DNA of 64,000 bases, taken from contig NZ_JAAVUY010000002.1 in the NCBI RefSeq assembly GCF_018449695.1, positions 434,001 to 498,000 on the forward strand, written 5' to 3'. The position numbers and the translations under genes are program-made. This document shows, piece after piece, positions 1 to 7,304 of the stretch. The notes below the pieces were generated by a model. That model saw nothing but the letters and a program-made list of their open reading frames with translations. It made no database searches and had not been told where the DNA came from. Source of the stretch: Bradyrhizobium sp. dw_411. Its GTDB lineage: Bacteria; Pseudomonadota; Alphaproteobacteria; Rhizobiales; Xanthobacteraceae. Position 1 is the stretch's first letter, and every line of letters starts with the position of its first letter.

Positions 1-9
1 TCTTCTTCT

Positions 10-48
10 CCCCTCCCTCCGCGCGCGTCAGCGCGTGGCGGGGAGGGG
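10..48. repeat. Family G GC-rich hairpin
   Basis: CCCCTCCC (10–17) pairs with GGGAGGGG (41–48), with further GC-rich pairing inside. A related imperfect hairpin lies at 118–147, and a similar one at 33927–33950. Confidence 0.5.
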
Positions 49-117
49 TCGGGGGTGGGGGGTCTATCGGCAAACTCGCTGGCAGCGGTATTCGCAGCAC
101 CACCCCCCCACCCTTGA

Positions 118-147
118 TCCCTCCCCGCCGCTTCGCGGGGGGAGGGA
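118..147. repeat. Family G GC-rich hairpin
   Basis: TCCCTCCCCGC (118–128) pairs with GCGGGG-GAGGGA-like sequence (135–147, two extra G). Same type as 10–48. Confidence 0.45.
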
Positions 148-157
148 AAGCAGAAAA

Positions 158-214
158 GCAATCCACACCTTCTTTGTTGCACCATGGATTGCTTCGCTTG
201 CGCTCGCAATGACG
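158..214. repeat. Family C palindromic repeat
   Basis: Arms GCAATCCA... and TGGATTGC followed by CGCTCGCAATGACG. The same outer sequence (GCAATCC / GGATTGCTTCGC / CTCGCAATGACG) recurs at 18633–18714 and 62626–62708. Confidence 0.65.
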
Positions 215-294
215 ATTCTCTGTTCCGCGTTTTGGCTGTTTGAAATTCGAATAGATACTATCGCTCCTCTGCAACAGCGAGCGCGACTCTCTCC

Positions 295-336
295 CTCGTG
301 GTGAGGAGGCGCTCTTGCGCCGTCTCGAACCATGAG
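295..336. repeat. Family B palindromic repeat, degenerate copy
   Basis: CTCGTGGTGAGGAGGC–GCTCTTGCGC–CGTCTCGAACCATGAG: outer arms CTCNTGGT/ACCATGAG flank an inner variable hairpin. It is followed directly by the copy at 351–390. Confidence 0.5.
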
Positions 337-350
337 TGCGCAGTGGCTCT

Positions 351-390
351 CATCCTTCGAGACGGCGCTTCGCGCCTCCTCAGGATGAGG
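351..390. repeat. Family B palindromic repeat
   Basis: CATCCTTCGAGACG–GCGCTTCGCGC–CTCCTCAGGATGAGG. The invariant ends CATCCTTCGAGACG and CTCCTCAGGATGAGG recur at 20459, 53226, 53293 and 62146 around different inner hairpins. Confidence 0.7.
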
Positions 391-404
391 TCGAGACACT
401 TCAA

Positions 405-1109
405 TCAGATCCCCAGATACGCCGCCTGAACCTGCTCGTTGTCAGCGAGTTCCGCGCTGGTCCCCTGCATGGTCACGCTGCCGCTTTCCAGCACATAGGC
501 GCGCTGCACCAGCGACAATGCGCGGCTGACGTTCTGCTCCACCAGCAAAATGGCGGTGCCCATTTTGTGGATTTCGCCGATTTTCTCGAAGGTCACGTCG
601 GTCATCACAGGGGCGAGGCCGAGCGAAGGTTCGTCAAGCATCAGGAGCCGAGGCTTGAGCATCAGGCCACGGCCGACTGCGAGCATCTGCTGCTCGCCGC
701 CGCTCATGGTGCCGGCCAGTTGCTTCTTGCGGTCGGCGAGCCGCGGAAAAATGCTGTAGACCAGATCCAGCGTGCGGCTGCGTTCCAGCTTGGCTTTCGG
801 GACATAAGCGCCGATCTCGAGATTTTCCTGCACCGTCATTTCAGGAAATACCTGGCGGCCCTCCGGCACATGGGCAATGCCCAGTTCCGGAATTCGATGC
901 GGCGGCAATGTCGAGAGGTCGGTCCCGGCAAAAATGATGGTGCCCGACGACATCTTCACGAGCTTCGAGATCGCGCGCAACGTCGTGCTCTTGCCGGCGC
1001 CGTTGGCGCCGAGCAGGCCGACGGCTTCGCCTTCGCCGATCTCGATGCTGACATTGTGAATGGCGGGAACGGAGCCGTAACTGGCGCTCACACCTGACAG
1101 TTTGAGCAC
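405..1109 (-). CDS. livF: Branched-chain amino acid-type ABC transporter ATP-binding protein LivF
   Basis: 234 residues, the usual LivF length. One of two cytoplasmic ATPases powering uptake through the LivH/LivM permease. Walker A GANGAGKST lies near residues 34–42, the signature SGGEQ near 136–140 and Walker B LLMLDEP near 155–161. It starts with GTG at 1109, which overlaps the livG stop by one base (TAGTG), so the two are translationally coupled. It is the last gene of the minus-strand liv operon. Substrate is not readable from the ATPase; in Bradyrhizobium many such systems carry amides, aromatic acids or other compounds rather than Leu/Ile/Val. Confidence 0.95.
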   Translation of the reverse strand: MLKLSGVSASYGSVPAIHNVSIEIGEGEAVGLLGANGAGKSTTLRAISKLVKMSSGTIIFAGTDLSTLPPHRIPELGIAHVPEGRQVFPEMTVQENLEIGAYVPKAKLERSRTLDLVYSIFPRLADRKKQLAGTMSGGEQQMLAVGRGLMLKPRLLMLDEPSLGLAPVMTDVTFEKIGEIHKMGTAILLVEQNVSRALSLVQRAYVLESGSVTMQGTSAELADNEQVQAAYLGI

Positions 1110-1852
1110 TAACTCTCTCCCGATGTTGGCGGGTGCACGTAGGAGCCCAGATAGGCACGAACCACTTCCGGATTTTCGACGATCTCCTTGGGCGTGCCCT
1201 CCGCGATCTTCTGGCCGTGATCGAGCACCACGATGTGGCGGGCGACGGCCATGATCGCGCGCATCACATGTTCGACGATGACGATGGTCAGGCCGCGCTG
1301 CGACAGCTTTCCGATCAAGGCCACCGCCTGATCGATCTCTGAAGGATTGAGTCCGGCCATGACTTCATCGAGCAATAGAAGCCTCGGCTGCGTCGCCAGC
1401 GCGCGCGCCATTTCAAGCCGGCGCTGGTCGATCGTAGTCAGATCCTTTGCCGCGGTTTTCTCCTTGAGCGAAAGACCGACGAACTCGATCGCCTCGCGGG
1501 CTTTCTCACGCGCGACGCTGGCATGCCTGTCGCGCAGGAACGCGCCGGTCATGACGTTATCGAGCACCGTCATCGCGCCGAACGGTTTTGCCACCTGAAA
1601 GGTGCGCACGAGGCCGTGGGCGCAGATGTCGTGGGGCTTTAATCCCGTGATGTCCCGCCCGAAGGCCGACACCGAACCGGAGTCCGGCCTGTGGAAACCA
1701 GTGATGAGATGGAAGCTCGTGGTCTTGCCGGCGCCGTTGGGCCCGATCAATGCGACGGTTTCATTTTCCTTGATGGTAAAGGAGACGTCCTGCACGGCGC
1801 GCAATCCGCCGAACCGCTTGCTGAGACCGCGAATAACCAGCGCGTCCGTCAT
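1109..1852 (-). CDS. livG: Branched-chain amino acid-type ABC transporter ATP-binding protein LivG
   Basis: 247 residues from the ATG at 1852, chosen over a longer open frame because it gives the family N terminus (MTDALVIRGLSKRFGG) and overlaps the livM stop by ATGA. Walker A GPNGAGKTT is near residues 37–45. The ABC signature is degenerate: where LSGGQ is expected the protein reads TTIDQRR, and Walker B is LLLLDEVMAGL. This form occurs in a subgroup of rhizobial LivG proteins, so I do not read it as decay. It works with LivF as a probable heterodimeric ATPase. Confidence 0.95.
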   Translation of the reverse strand: MTDALVIRGLSKRFGGLRAVQDVSFTIKENETVALIGPNGAGKTTSFHLITGFHRPDSGSVSAFGRDITGLKPHDICAHGLVRTFQVAKPFGAMTVLDNVMTGAFLRDRHASVAREKAREAIEFVGLSLKEKTAAKDLTTIDQRRLEMARALATQPRLLLLDEVMAGLNPSEIDQAVALIGKLSQRGLTIVIVEHVMRAIMAVARHIVVLDHGQKIAEGTPKEIVENPEVVRAYLGSYVHPPTSGES

Positions 1853-2838
1853 GGCGTGGCCCGCGCCGGTTTGCGGCTGGCGAAGCGATGCCAGGCTTCG
1901 CTGATCATGCCCATCAATCCGGTCGGCCGCCACAGGATTACGGCCATCAGGATCAGGCTGTAAACCGTGAGCTGCACACCGCCGATCGAGCTGCCGAGCC
2001 AGCTTTGCAGCAGCGTCGACGTTGTCTCTAACAGGACGGTGCCGATCACCGGGCCCCACAACGTGCCGATGCCGCCGACGATCGAGACCAGCGCCGCCTC
2101 GATCGAGATGTTGAAGCTGAACGCCGTCGCAGGATCGATGAAGTAGATGTATTGCGTGTAAAACGTGCCGGCCAGCGCGGTGAGAAAGGAGCTGATCAGA
2201 TAGATGTCGCGCTTGATTTTTGGAGCGTTGACGCCGATCGCCTCGGCGGCGTCTTCATCCTCGCCGATCGCGACGAGGTAATAGCCCATCCAGGAGCGTT
2301 CGATGAGGTAGGTGATCGCAAGGCCCAGCACGAGCAGGCCGAGTGCCACGTAGTAATAGGATGCTTTGGTTTCGAACTGCATCATGAGCGGCGCGCTGCC
2401 GAGATTGGGGATCGTAGTTCCCTCGGCGCCCCAGGCGAAATCGCGGAATTTGAGGAAGATCAGCATCAAGGCCTGCGCCGTCGCGATGGTGGCGATGGTG
2501 AAATAGGGGCCGCGCAGTCGGAAGCACAGCCAGCCGATCGGCAGGCTTGCCAGCATCGCGACCACGCCGCCGGCAATCATCCCGATCCAGGGCGAGATGC
2601 CGTAATTGATCTGCAGGATCGTCGAGGTGTAGGCGCCCAATCCAAAATAGGCGGCATGGCCAAGCGAAAGCTGCTTAGCGTATCCGCCCATCAGGTTCCA
2701 GGCGACGCCGATGAAAGAAAACAGCAGGATCCGGATGAAGATGTCGATCGCGAACGAACTTTTCACGACCATCGGCAGGGCGATCAGCACGATGATGCCG
2801 ATCGTCAGCCAAAGCAGGCTTTGGGCGCGTCCGGTCAT
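1849..2838 (-). CDS. livM: Branched-chain amino acid-type ABC transporter permease LivM
   Basis: 329 residues from ATG 2838, which overlaps the livH stop by four bases (ATGA). Polytopic inner-membrane permease: strongly hydrophobic segments begin immediately (LLWLTIGIIVLIALP) and the LivM motif region GGYAKQLSLGHAAYFGLGAYT is present near residues 45–65. A short EAA-like loop contains EAIGVNAPKIKRDIY, and the C-terminal region has VGGIGTLWGPVIGTVLL. A longer upstream frame exists but lies inside livH and lacks family similarity. Confidence 0.95.
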   Translation of the reverse strand: MTGRAQSLLWLTIGIIVLIALPMVVKSSFAIDIFIRILLFSFIGVAWNLMGGYAKQLSLGHAAYFGLGAYTSTILQINYGISPWIGMIAGGVVAMLASLPIGWLCFRLRGPYFTIATIATAQALMLIFLKFRDFAWGAEGTTIPNLGSAPLMMQFETKASYYYVALGLLVLGLAITYLIERSWMGYYLVAIGEDEDAAEAIGVNAPKIKRDIYLISSFLTALAGTFYTQYIYFIDPATAFSFNISIEAALVSIVGGIGTLWGPVIGTVLLETTSTLLQSWLGSSIGGVQLTVYSLILMAVILWRPTGLMGMISEAWHRFASRKPARATP

Positions 2839-3704
2839 CGCGCGCGCCCTCCGCCAAGGCCGGTTGGTTTGAAGGCGAGGGTCAGCAGCAGCATCGCAAA
2901 CACCACGATCAGGCCGGAGTCGGCGCCGACGAATTGGATGCCGAGGGATTCGGCCACGCCCATCATCAGGCTGGCGACCAGCGCGCCGATCACATTGCCG
3001 AGCGTGCCCAGCACCACAGCGACAAAGGCCATCAGCACGAACACCTGCCCGACAAAGGGATAGGCCGAATAGAACGGCATCAGCAATGAGCCGGCCGCGC
3101 CCGCCAGCGCCAAGGCAATGCCTAGCGCGACGCAAAACACCCGGTTGGGGTTGATCCCCATCAGCGTCGCGACGTCGCGGTTCTGGGCCGCCGCACGCAT
3201 CGCCTTGCCGAGATCGGTGGTGTGTAGAAAAACCCAGAGCGCGCCGCTCAGCGCCATCGCCACCACAAAGGCGATCAGCTTCGCGACCGGGATATAAAGC
3301 TCTCCGAGGTGAAGCGCCTCGTCGGAATAGGAGGTGTGGACGGTGCGGTAATTCGCCGAGAACAGCATCAGCGCGAGATTAAGCAACAGCAGCGACAGCG
3401 CGAACGTCAGAAAAATCTGCGGCATGTCGTTGGGGCCCAGCACCCTGCGGATCAGGAAATGCTGGACCAGGACGCCGATCACGAACAGCACCGGCATCGA
3501 TACGATCAACGATACCAGGGGATCGATGCCGAACTGGCTGGAAAGAAAGAAGCTGATGTACATCCCAATCATCACGAATTCGCCCTGGGCGAAGTTGACG
3601 ATCTTGACCACGCCGAAAATCAGCGTCACGCCGATGCTGACGAGCGCGTAGATGCCGCCGATGAGCAGGCCGTTGATGACGGCCTGGGCTATTGTCTCCC
3701 ACAT
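2835..3704 (-). CDS. livH: Branched-chain amino acid-type ABC transporter permease LivH
   Basis: 289 residues, typical LivH size, starting ATG 3704. The N-terminal block GGIYALVSIGVTLIFGVVKIVNFAQGEF is diagnostic of LivH permeases. It forms the translocation channel with LivM. The start lies 13 nt downstream of the binding-protein stop, so the whole set is one transcript. Confidence 0.95.
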   Translation of the reverse strand: MWETIAQAVINGLLIGGIYALVSIGVTLIFGVVKIVNFAQGEFVMIGMYISFFLSSQFGIDPLVSLIVSMPVLFVIGVLVQHFLIRRVLGPNDMPQIFLTFALSLLLLNLALMLFSANYRTVHTSYSDEALHLGELYIPVAKLIAFVVAMALSGALWVFLHTTDLGKAMRAAAQNRDVATLMGINPNRVFCVALGIALALAGAAGSLLMPFYSAYPFVGQVFVLMAFVAVVLGTLGNVIGALVASLMMGVAESLGIQFVGADSGLIVVFAMLLLTLAFKPTGLGGGRAR

Positions 3705-3717
3705 GGCGTTTGACCGG

Positions 3718-4992
3718 TCAGGTTTTCAACAGCGGTGCGCGCTTGTCTTCTTCCGGATAGACGCTCGCGAGATCGCCGTTCTGCCACTGCACGCCGACCG
3801 GATGGGCGTGGATGTTCTTGCCGTCGGGTCCGAACTTGACCTTGCCGCCCGGACACATCGCGGCAAATCCCGACGACACGTCGGTCGCCGCGATGGCGTC
3901 GCGCACCTTCTGCGGATCGGGAGAGGCGGCCCGTTCGAGCGCATCGGCGATGATGAAGGTCTGGGCGACGAGGCCGCCGGCATATTCGAACAGGAATTCG
4001 CCGGTGCGCTTCTTGTATTCGGCGTTCACCTTTTCGGAGTTGGCATCCATGTCGTGGTTCCAGTGCGCCACGCCCTGCAGGCCTTCGCCGAGTTTTCCGA
4101 CATTCTTGTAGAAATCCGGAATGACGAAACCGCCGGAGCCGCCATTGATCGCGATGTTGAGGCCGACCTGCTTGACGGTCCGCACGATCAGAATGAGATC
4201 GTTGAGATAGGAGACCGAGAACAGCGCGTTGGCGCCCGCCGATTTGACCTTGTTGATCAGCGGGCTGGCATCGGTGAAGCCGGCGGAATAAGGCTCGAAC
4301 AACACGATTTCAACGCCTTCGGCAGCGGCCTGCTCCCGCAAGCCGTTGGAGGTCGAAGTGCCGAATGCGGTGTTCTCGAATATCACCGCGACCTTCGGCT
4401 TGTCGCTGACCAGCCGCGACATCCGCAATTGAGCTTGCGCAAATTGCGAAGCGCGGGCGAACGGCGTGAAGGTGTGGGTGCGGCCCTTGTTGAGCTGATC
4501 GGAACTGGAGCCGGTCAGAAGCGGCACCTTGGCGCGCTCGGCTACCTCGCTGGCGATCAGCGTCAGCGCGCTGGCGAAGCAGCCGTGGATCGCCGACAGC
4601 TTGTTGCCGGTGATGAGTCGGTCCGTTTCGGTGCGGGTCACAGTGGTGTCGCTCTGAACGTCCGAGATGATGAGATTGAGCTTGGCGCCGCCGAGCGACC
4701 TGATGCCGCCGGCGTCGTTGATCATGTCGACTGCGAGCTTGGCGGCTGCGACGCAACCGATACCGATTTGCGCCATGCTTCCGGTGGTTGGATAAAGCGC
4801 GCCGATATTGACGGGATCCGCGGCCCAGCCGCGCAACGGCACGGCGCCGAATGCACCGGCGGCGAGAATGCCGCCTGTCTTCAGGAGAAACTCGCGGCGG
4901 CCATGCCGCTTCGACAAGGTCTGGCTCGATGCAGCCGAACTTTCGCTCAGGCCGGCCTTGCAACTGACGGAATCCTTGCGATCTTTCTTCAT
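3718..4992 (-). CDS. ABC transporter periplasmic substrate-binding protein (LivJ/K type, Tat-exported)
   Basis: 424 residues from ATG 4992, chosen because it follows a strong GGGGGAAA ribosome-binding site; an in-frame extension to 5058 would run toward the operator region. The leader carries a twin-arginine motif, GRREFLLK near residues 31–38, then an alanine-rich stretch ending AWAAD near 57–60, so Tat export is likely. The mature part begins VNIGALYPTTGSMAQIG, the usual periplasmic-binding-protein type 1 start. First gene of the liv operon and the likely determinant of its specificity. Ligand unknown. Confidence 0.92.
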   Translation of the reverse strand: MKKDRKDSVSCKAGLSESSAASSQTLSKRHGRREFLLKTGGILAAGAFGAVPLRGWAADPVNIGALYPTTGSMAQIGIGCVAAAKLAVDMINDAGGIRSLGGAKLNLIISDVQSDTTVTRTETDRLITGNKLSAIHGCFASALTLIASEVAERAKVPLLTGSSSDQLNKGRTHTFTPFARASQFAQAQLRMSRLVSDKPKVAVIFENTAFGTSTSNGLREQAAAEGVEIVLFEPYSAGFTDASPLINKVKSAGANALFSVSYLNDLILIVRTVKQVGLNIAINGGSGGFVIPDFYKNVGKLGEGLQGVAHWNHDMDANSEKVNAEYKKRTGEFLFEYAGGLVAQTFIIADALERAASPDPQKVRDAIAATDVSSGFAAMCPGGKVKFGPDGKNIHAHPVGVQWQNGDLASVYPEEDKRAPLLKT

Positions 4993-5063
4993 GCCGTTTC
5001 CCCCTGCGCGATGGCGGTACAAGTCGCTGTCCGCCGTTTTGCAGGATGCTAGTCCCAACCAAA

Positions 5064-5075
5064 ATTGTTTACAAT
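5064..5075. promoter_or_regulatory. FCD/GntR-type operator
   Basis: ATTGT-TT-ACAAT is a perfect inverted repeat of the tGTnnACa form recognised by FadR/FCD-type GntR regulators. It sits in the divergent gap between the liv binding-protein start (4992) and the FCD regulator (start 5124), so autoregulation plus control of the liv operon is a natural inference. Confidence 0.65.
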
Positions 5076-5123
5076 ACTGTTATCGATATTATCTTCAGAA
5101 TTGAAAACTTTTGGCGGCTTGCT

Positions 5124-5915
5124 ATGCTGCAGGTTGCGTCGGAGCGGCAGACACGCCCTCTAATCGGGGAAATGATGGCCGGAAAACCTTCCAGACAGGC
5201 GACAGCCCGAACGCCTAAATCCCTGCCGGTACCAAACCCGCCTGCGCGAGAACCGGCGGCGCTCCTCATTGCCAAGCGCATCGAGGAGGACATAGTCCTT
5301 GGGCGGCGTCAACCGAAGGAGCGTCTGGTCGAACAGGATCTTTGCGACCTGTTTGCGACTCATCGTGGCGACGTCAGGCTGGCGCTGTTCGAGCTTGAGA
5401 AAAAGGGTCTGGTCGAGCGCATCCCCAATCGCGGCGCGCTGGTTCGTGGCTTAACTCCTCTCGAGGTGAGGGAAATCTACGCGGTCCGCGAAGAACTGGA
5501 ATTGATGGCGGTCCGCATCATTCCGTTTCCTGTCGCCAACAAGGACATCGAGAGGTTGGAAGAACTGCAGCGGAAACACAGCGCGGCGGTTGCCGCAGGC
5601 GACCTTCTGACGGTCTTCTACAGCAATCTCAGTTTTCATCAGGTGTTGTTCGGTCTCTGCGGCAATGCCTGCCTGATAGAAACCATCGATCTGCTGGCCC
5701 AGAAGGCCTACGGCATCAGATCGTATGCCAATGCATTTCCGCAATCGCTCGATCGTGCGCGTCGCGATCATGTTGAAATGATCAAGGCGCTTCGCGGTTC
5801 GCGCCGCGAAGACTTGATCAAACTCACCCGGCAGCATCTGAAGGCATCGCCGGAAGCCTATATCAAGGCTTACGAGCGACGCTTTGGCAAATCCGACTTG
5901 GCGCCGGTGCATTAG
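5124..5915 (+). CDS. GntR-family (FCD subfamily) transcriptional regulator
   Basis: 263 residues from ATG 5124 (GGCGG 6 nt upstream). The open frame extends back to 5046 but would then include the operator. A winged-helix domain spans about residues 45–112 (AKRIEEDIVLGRRQPKERLVEQDL…VRLALFELEKKGLVERIPNRGALV). It is followed by an all-helical FCD ligand domain with histidines suited to metal binding (FHQVLFG, DHVEMI, RQHLKAS). FCD regulators respond to small carboxylic or amino acids. Divergent orientation to the liv-type transporter suggests it senses that transporter's substrate and controls its expression. Confidence 0.9.
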   Translation: MLQVASERQTRPLIGEMMAGKPSRQATARTPKSLPVPNPPAREPAALLIAKRIEEDIVLGRRQPKERLVEQDLCDLFATHRGDVRLALFELEKKGLVERIPNRGALVRGLTPLEVREIYAVREELELMAVRIIPFPVANKDIERLEELQRKHSAAVAAGDLLTVFYSNLSFHQVLFGLCGNACLIETIDLLAQKAYGIRSYANAFPQSLDRARRDHVEMIKALRGSRREDLIKLTRQHLKASPEAYIKAYERRFGKSDLAPVH

Positions 5916-5933
5916 CCCCCGGCGGCAACAGCT

Positions 5934-7001
5934 TTATTCCGCGCTGCTCACCAGCTTGATGCGTGGTTCGGCAGCTTCCTTCAGACTGCGATAGGTGGCG
6001 AGGTAATCGAGCGCCATACGGCGCGCAGTGAACCGTGCCTCGAACTGCTTGCGGACGGCACCTCGGTCCAGGCTGGACAGGCGGCCGACACGCGCCACCG
6101 CGCTGATTTCGTCCTCGACGATGAAGCCGGTCAGACCGTCATCGATGATTTCTGCGACCGAACCGCGATTATAGGCAATGACAGGCGTTCCGCAGGCCAT
6201 TGCTTCGATCATGACCAAGCCAAACGGCTCGGGCCAGTCGATGGGGAGCAGGAGCCCAATCGCGCCGCTTAGAAAGTTCGATTTTTCGTGGTCGCCGATT
6301 TCGCCGATATATTCAACGAGCGGGTGATCCATCAGCGGGCGGATGATTTCGTCGTAATATTCCTGGTCGGCGCGATCGATCTTGGCGGCGATCTTGAGCG
6401 GAATGCCGCAGCGGATCGCGATCTTGATGGCACGATCCACGCCTTTCTCCGGCGCAATTCGCCCGAGCACGGCCAGATAACTGGGGGCCACCGGCTGCGG
6501 CGTCAGCAGTCTTTCCGGCAGGCCGTGATAGATGGTGCGAACAAAATTGGCCTGCGGCACCGGACGCCGCTGTGCGTTCGAGATCGAAATCACCGGTATG
6601 GAAGAGAAGGTCGTAAAGACCGGTTGGTGTTCGGGCAGATCAAGCCGGCCATGCAAAGTTGTCACAAACGGCGTTGGCTGGCGGTGAAATAGCGAGAACG
6701 GATAGTAGTCGAGGTGAAAATGCAGAAAGTCGAATTCCTCATCGTCGCATTTTTGCCGGACGCGCTCCAGCATCACCATGTGCAGCGCGTTCGGGTCGCG
6801 GACGGATCCATCGAGACGAAGCGCCTTCGGCCACGTTGCGTCAAGTTTCGCTGAGGTTTGGGAGTCGCCGCTGGCGAACAGCGTTACTTCATTTCCCAAT
6901 GCTACCAGTTCTTCGGTCAGCCAGTGTACCATCCGCTCGGTTCCGCCATAGAGTTTCGGTGGAACAGCCTCCGTCAGCGGAGCAACTTGCGCGATGCGCA
7001 T
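5934..7001 (-). CDS. Glycosyltransferase family 4 protein
   Basis: 355 residues. GT-B fold retaining glycosyltransferase: N-terminal acceptor half with KLYGGTERMVHWLTEEL (about residues 16–31), linker VLGRIAPEKGVDRAIKIA (178–195) at the start of the donor half, and the catalytic E-x7-E motif EPFGLVMIE at 258–266 followed by AMACGTPVIAYNRGSVAEII. Transfers a nucleotide-sugar-derived sugar to an unknown acceptor in the cytoplasm. Transcribed alone and divergently from an ABC exporter. A perfect EcfG-type promoter (7077–7101) lies about 70 nt upstream of the start, suggesting stress induction. Confidence 0.9.
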   Translation of the reverse strand: MRIAQVAPLTEAVPPKLYGGTERMVHWLTEELVALGNEVTLFASGDSQTSAKLDATWPKALRLDGSVRDPNALHMVMLERVRQKCDDEEFDFLHFHLDYYPFSLFHRQPTPFVTTLHGRLDLPEHQPVFTTFSSIPVISISNAQRRPVPQANFVRTIYHGLPERLLTPQPVAPSYLAVLGRIAPEKGVDRAIKIAIRCGIPLKIAAKIDRADQEYYDEIIRPLMDHPLVEYIGEIGDHEKSNFLSGAIGLLLPIDWPEPFGLVMIEAMACGTPVIAYNRGSVAEIIDDGLTGFIVEDEISAVARVGRLSSLDRGAVRKQFEARFTARRMALDYLATYRSLKEAAEPRIKLVSSAE

Positions 7002-7076
7002 CTATCCGTCTCCCGTTTGTCATGAGTGAGTAAAAAACGCCCCGCCACGTCGTCAGCACCGGCATGCCGAACAGGG

Positions 7077-7101
7077 AACGTTTCCGCATGTGCGAAGTTC
7101 C
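7077..7101 (-). promoter_or_regulatory. EcfG-type (general stress) promoter
   Basis: Read on the minus strand: GGAAC (7101–7097), 16 nt, CGTT (7080–7077). This matches the GGAAC-N16/17-CGTT consensus of alphaproteobacterial EcfG sigma factors exactly. Predicted start of transcription is about 70 nt before the GT4 glycosyltransferase. Confidence 0.65.
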
Positions 7102-7233
7102 CAGATGATGCGCACTTCTTCCACCAGCGCACTTCCTCCACAGGATGGTCTTGTTGATGCCATCTCGTCCGATCAGGTTTCAATCGCGATCCATGCTGCA
7201 AGATTTTCGCGCAGCAATTGGGGCAGCATGATG

Positions 7234-7259
7234 GGAACTACGAGGCGGCGTCGGTCATT
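7234..7259 (+). promoter_or_regulatory. EcfG-like promoter, one mismatch
   Basis: GGAAC (7234–7238), 17 nt, CATT (7256–7259; consensus CGTT). It would start a transcript about 40 nt before the ABC exporter ATG at 7305. Weaker than the minus-strand motif. Confidence 0.4.
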
Positions 7260-7304
7260 CAATCCGGCGGGTTTTTCTTCAATTCCAACGGGGTTTGCAG
7301 TCAC

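Larger units (their letters stand above)
1..404. other. Repeat-packed intergenic region, no gene
   Basis: No convincing coding sequence is seen before the stop of livF. The stretch is almost filled with inverted repeats: family G GC-rich hairpins at 10–48 and 118–147, a family C element at 158–214, and two family B elements at 295–336 and 351–390. Short open frames here run through the repeats and are not supported as genes. The AT-richer part 236–290 shows nothing recognisable. Confidence 0.7.
7002..7304. other. Divergent intergenic promoter region
   Basis: 303 bp between the GT4 gene and the ABC exporter. It contains one perfect and one near-perfect EcfG-type promoter pointing outward, and a GGGAAC/GTTCCC inverted repeat (7074–7079 and 7097–7102) that overlaps the first. 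No gene is supported; the in-frame TTG at 7218 has no ribosome-binding site and I prefer the later ATG. Confidence 0.6.

Noticed and set aside
1109..1852. livG as a decayed gene because its ABC signature is degenerate
   Set aside because: The TTIDQRR / LDEVMAGL form is shared by a rhizobial LivG subgroup, reading frame and Walker motifs are intact, and all operon overlaps are preserved.
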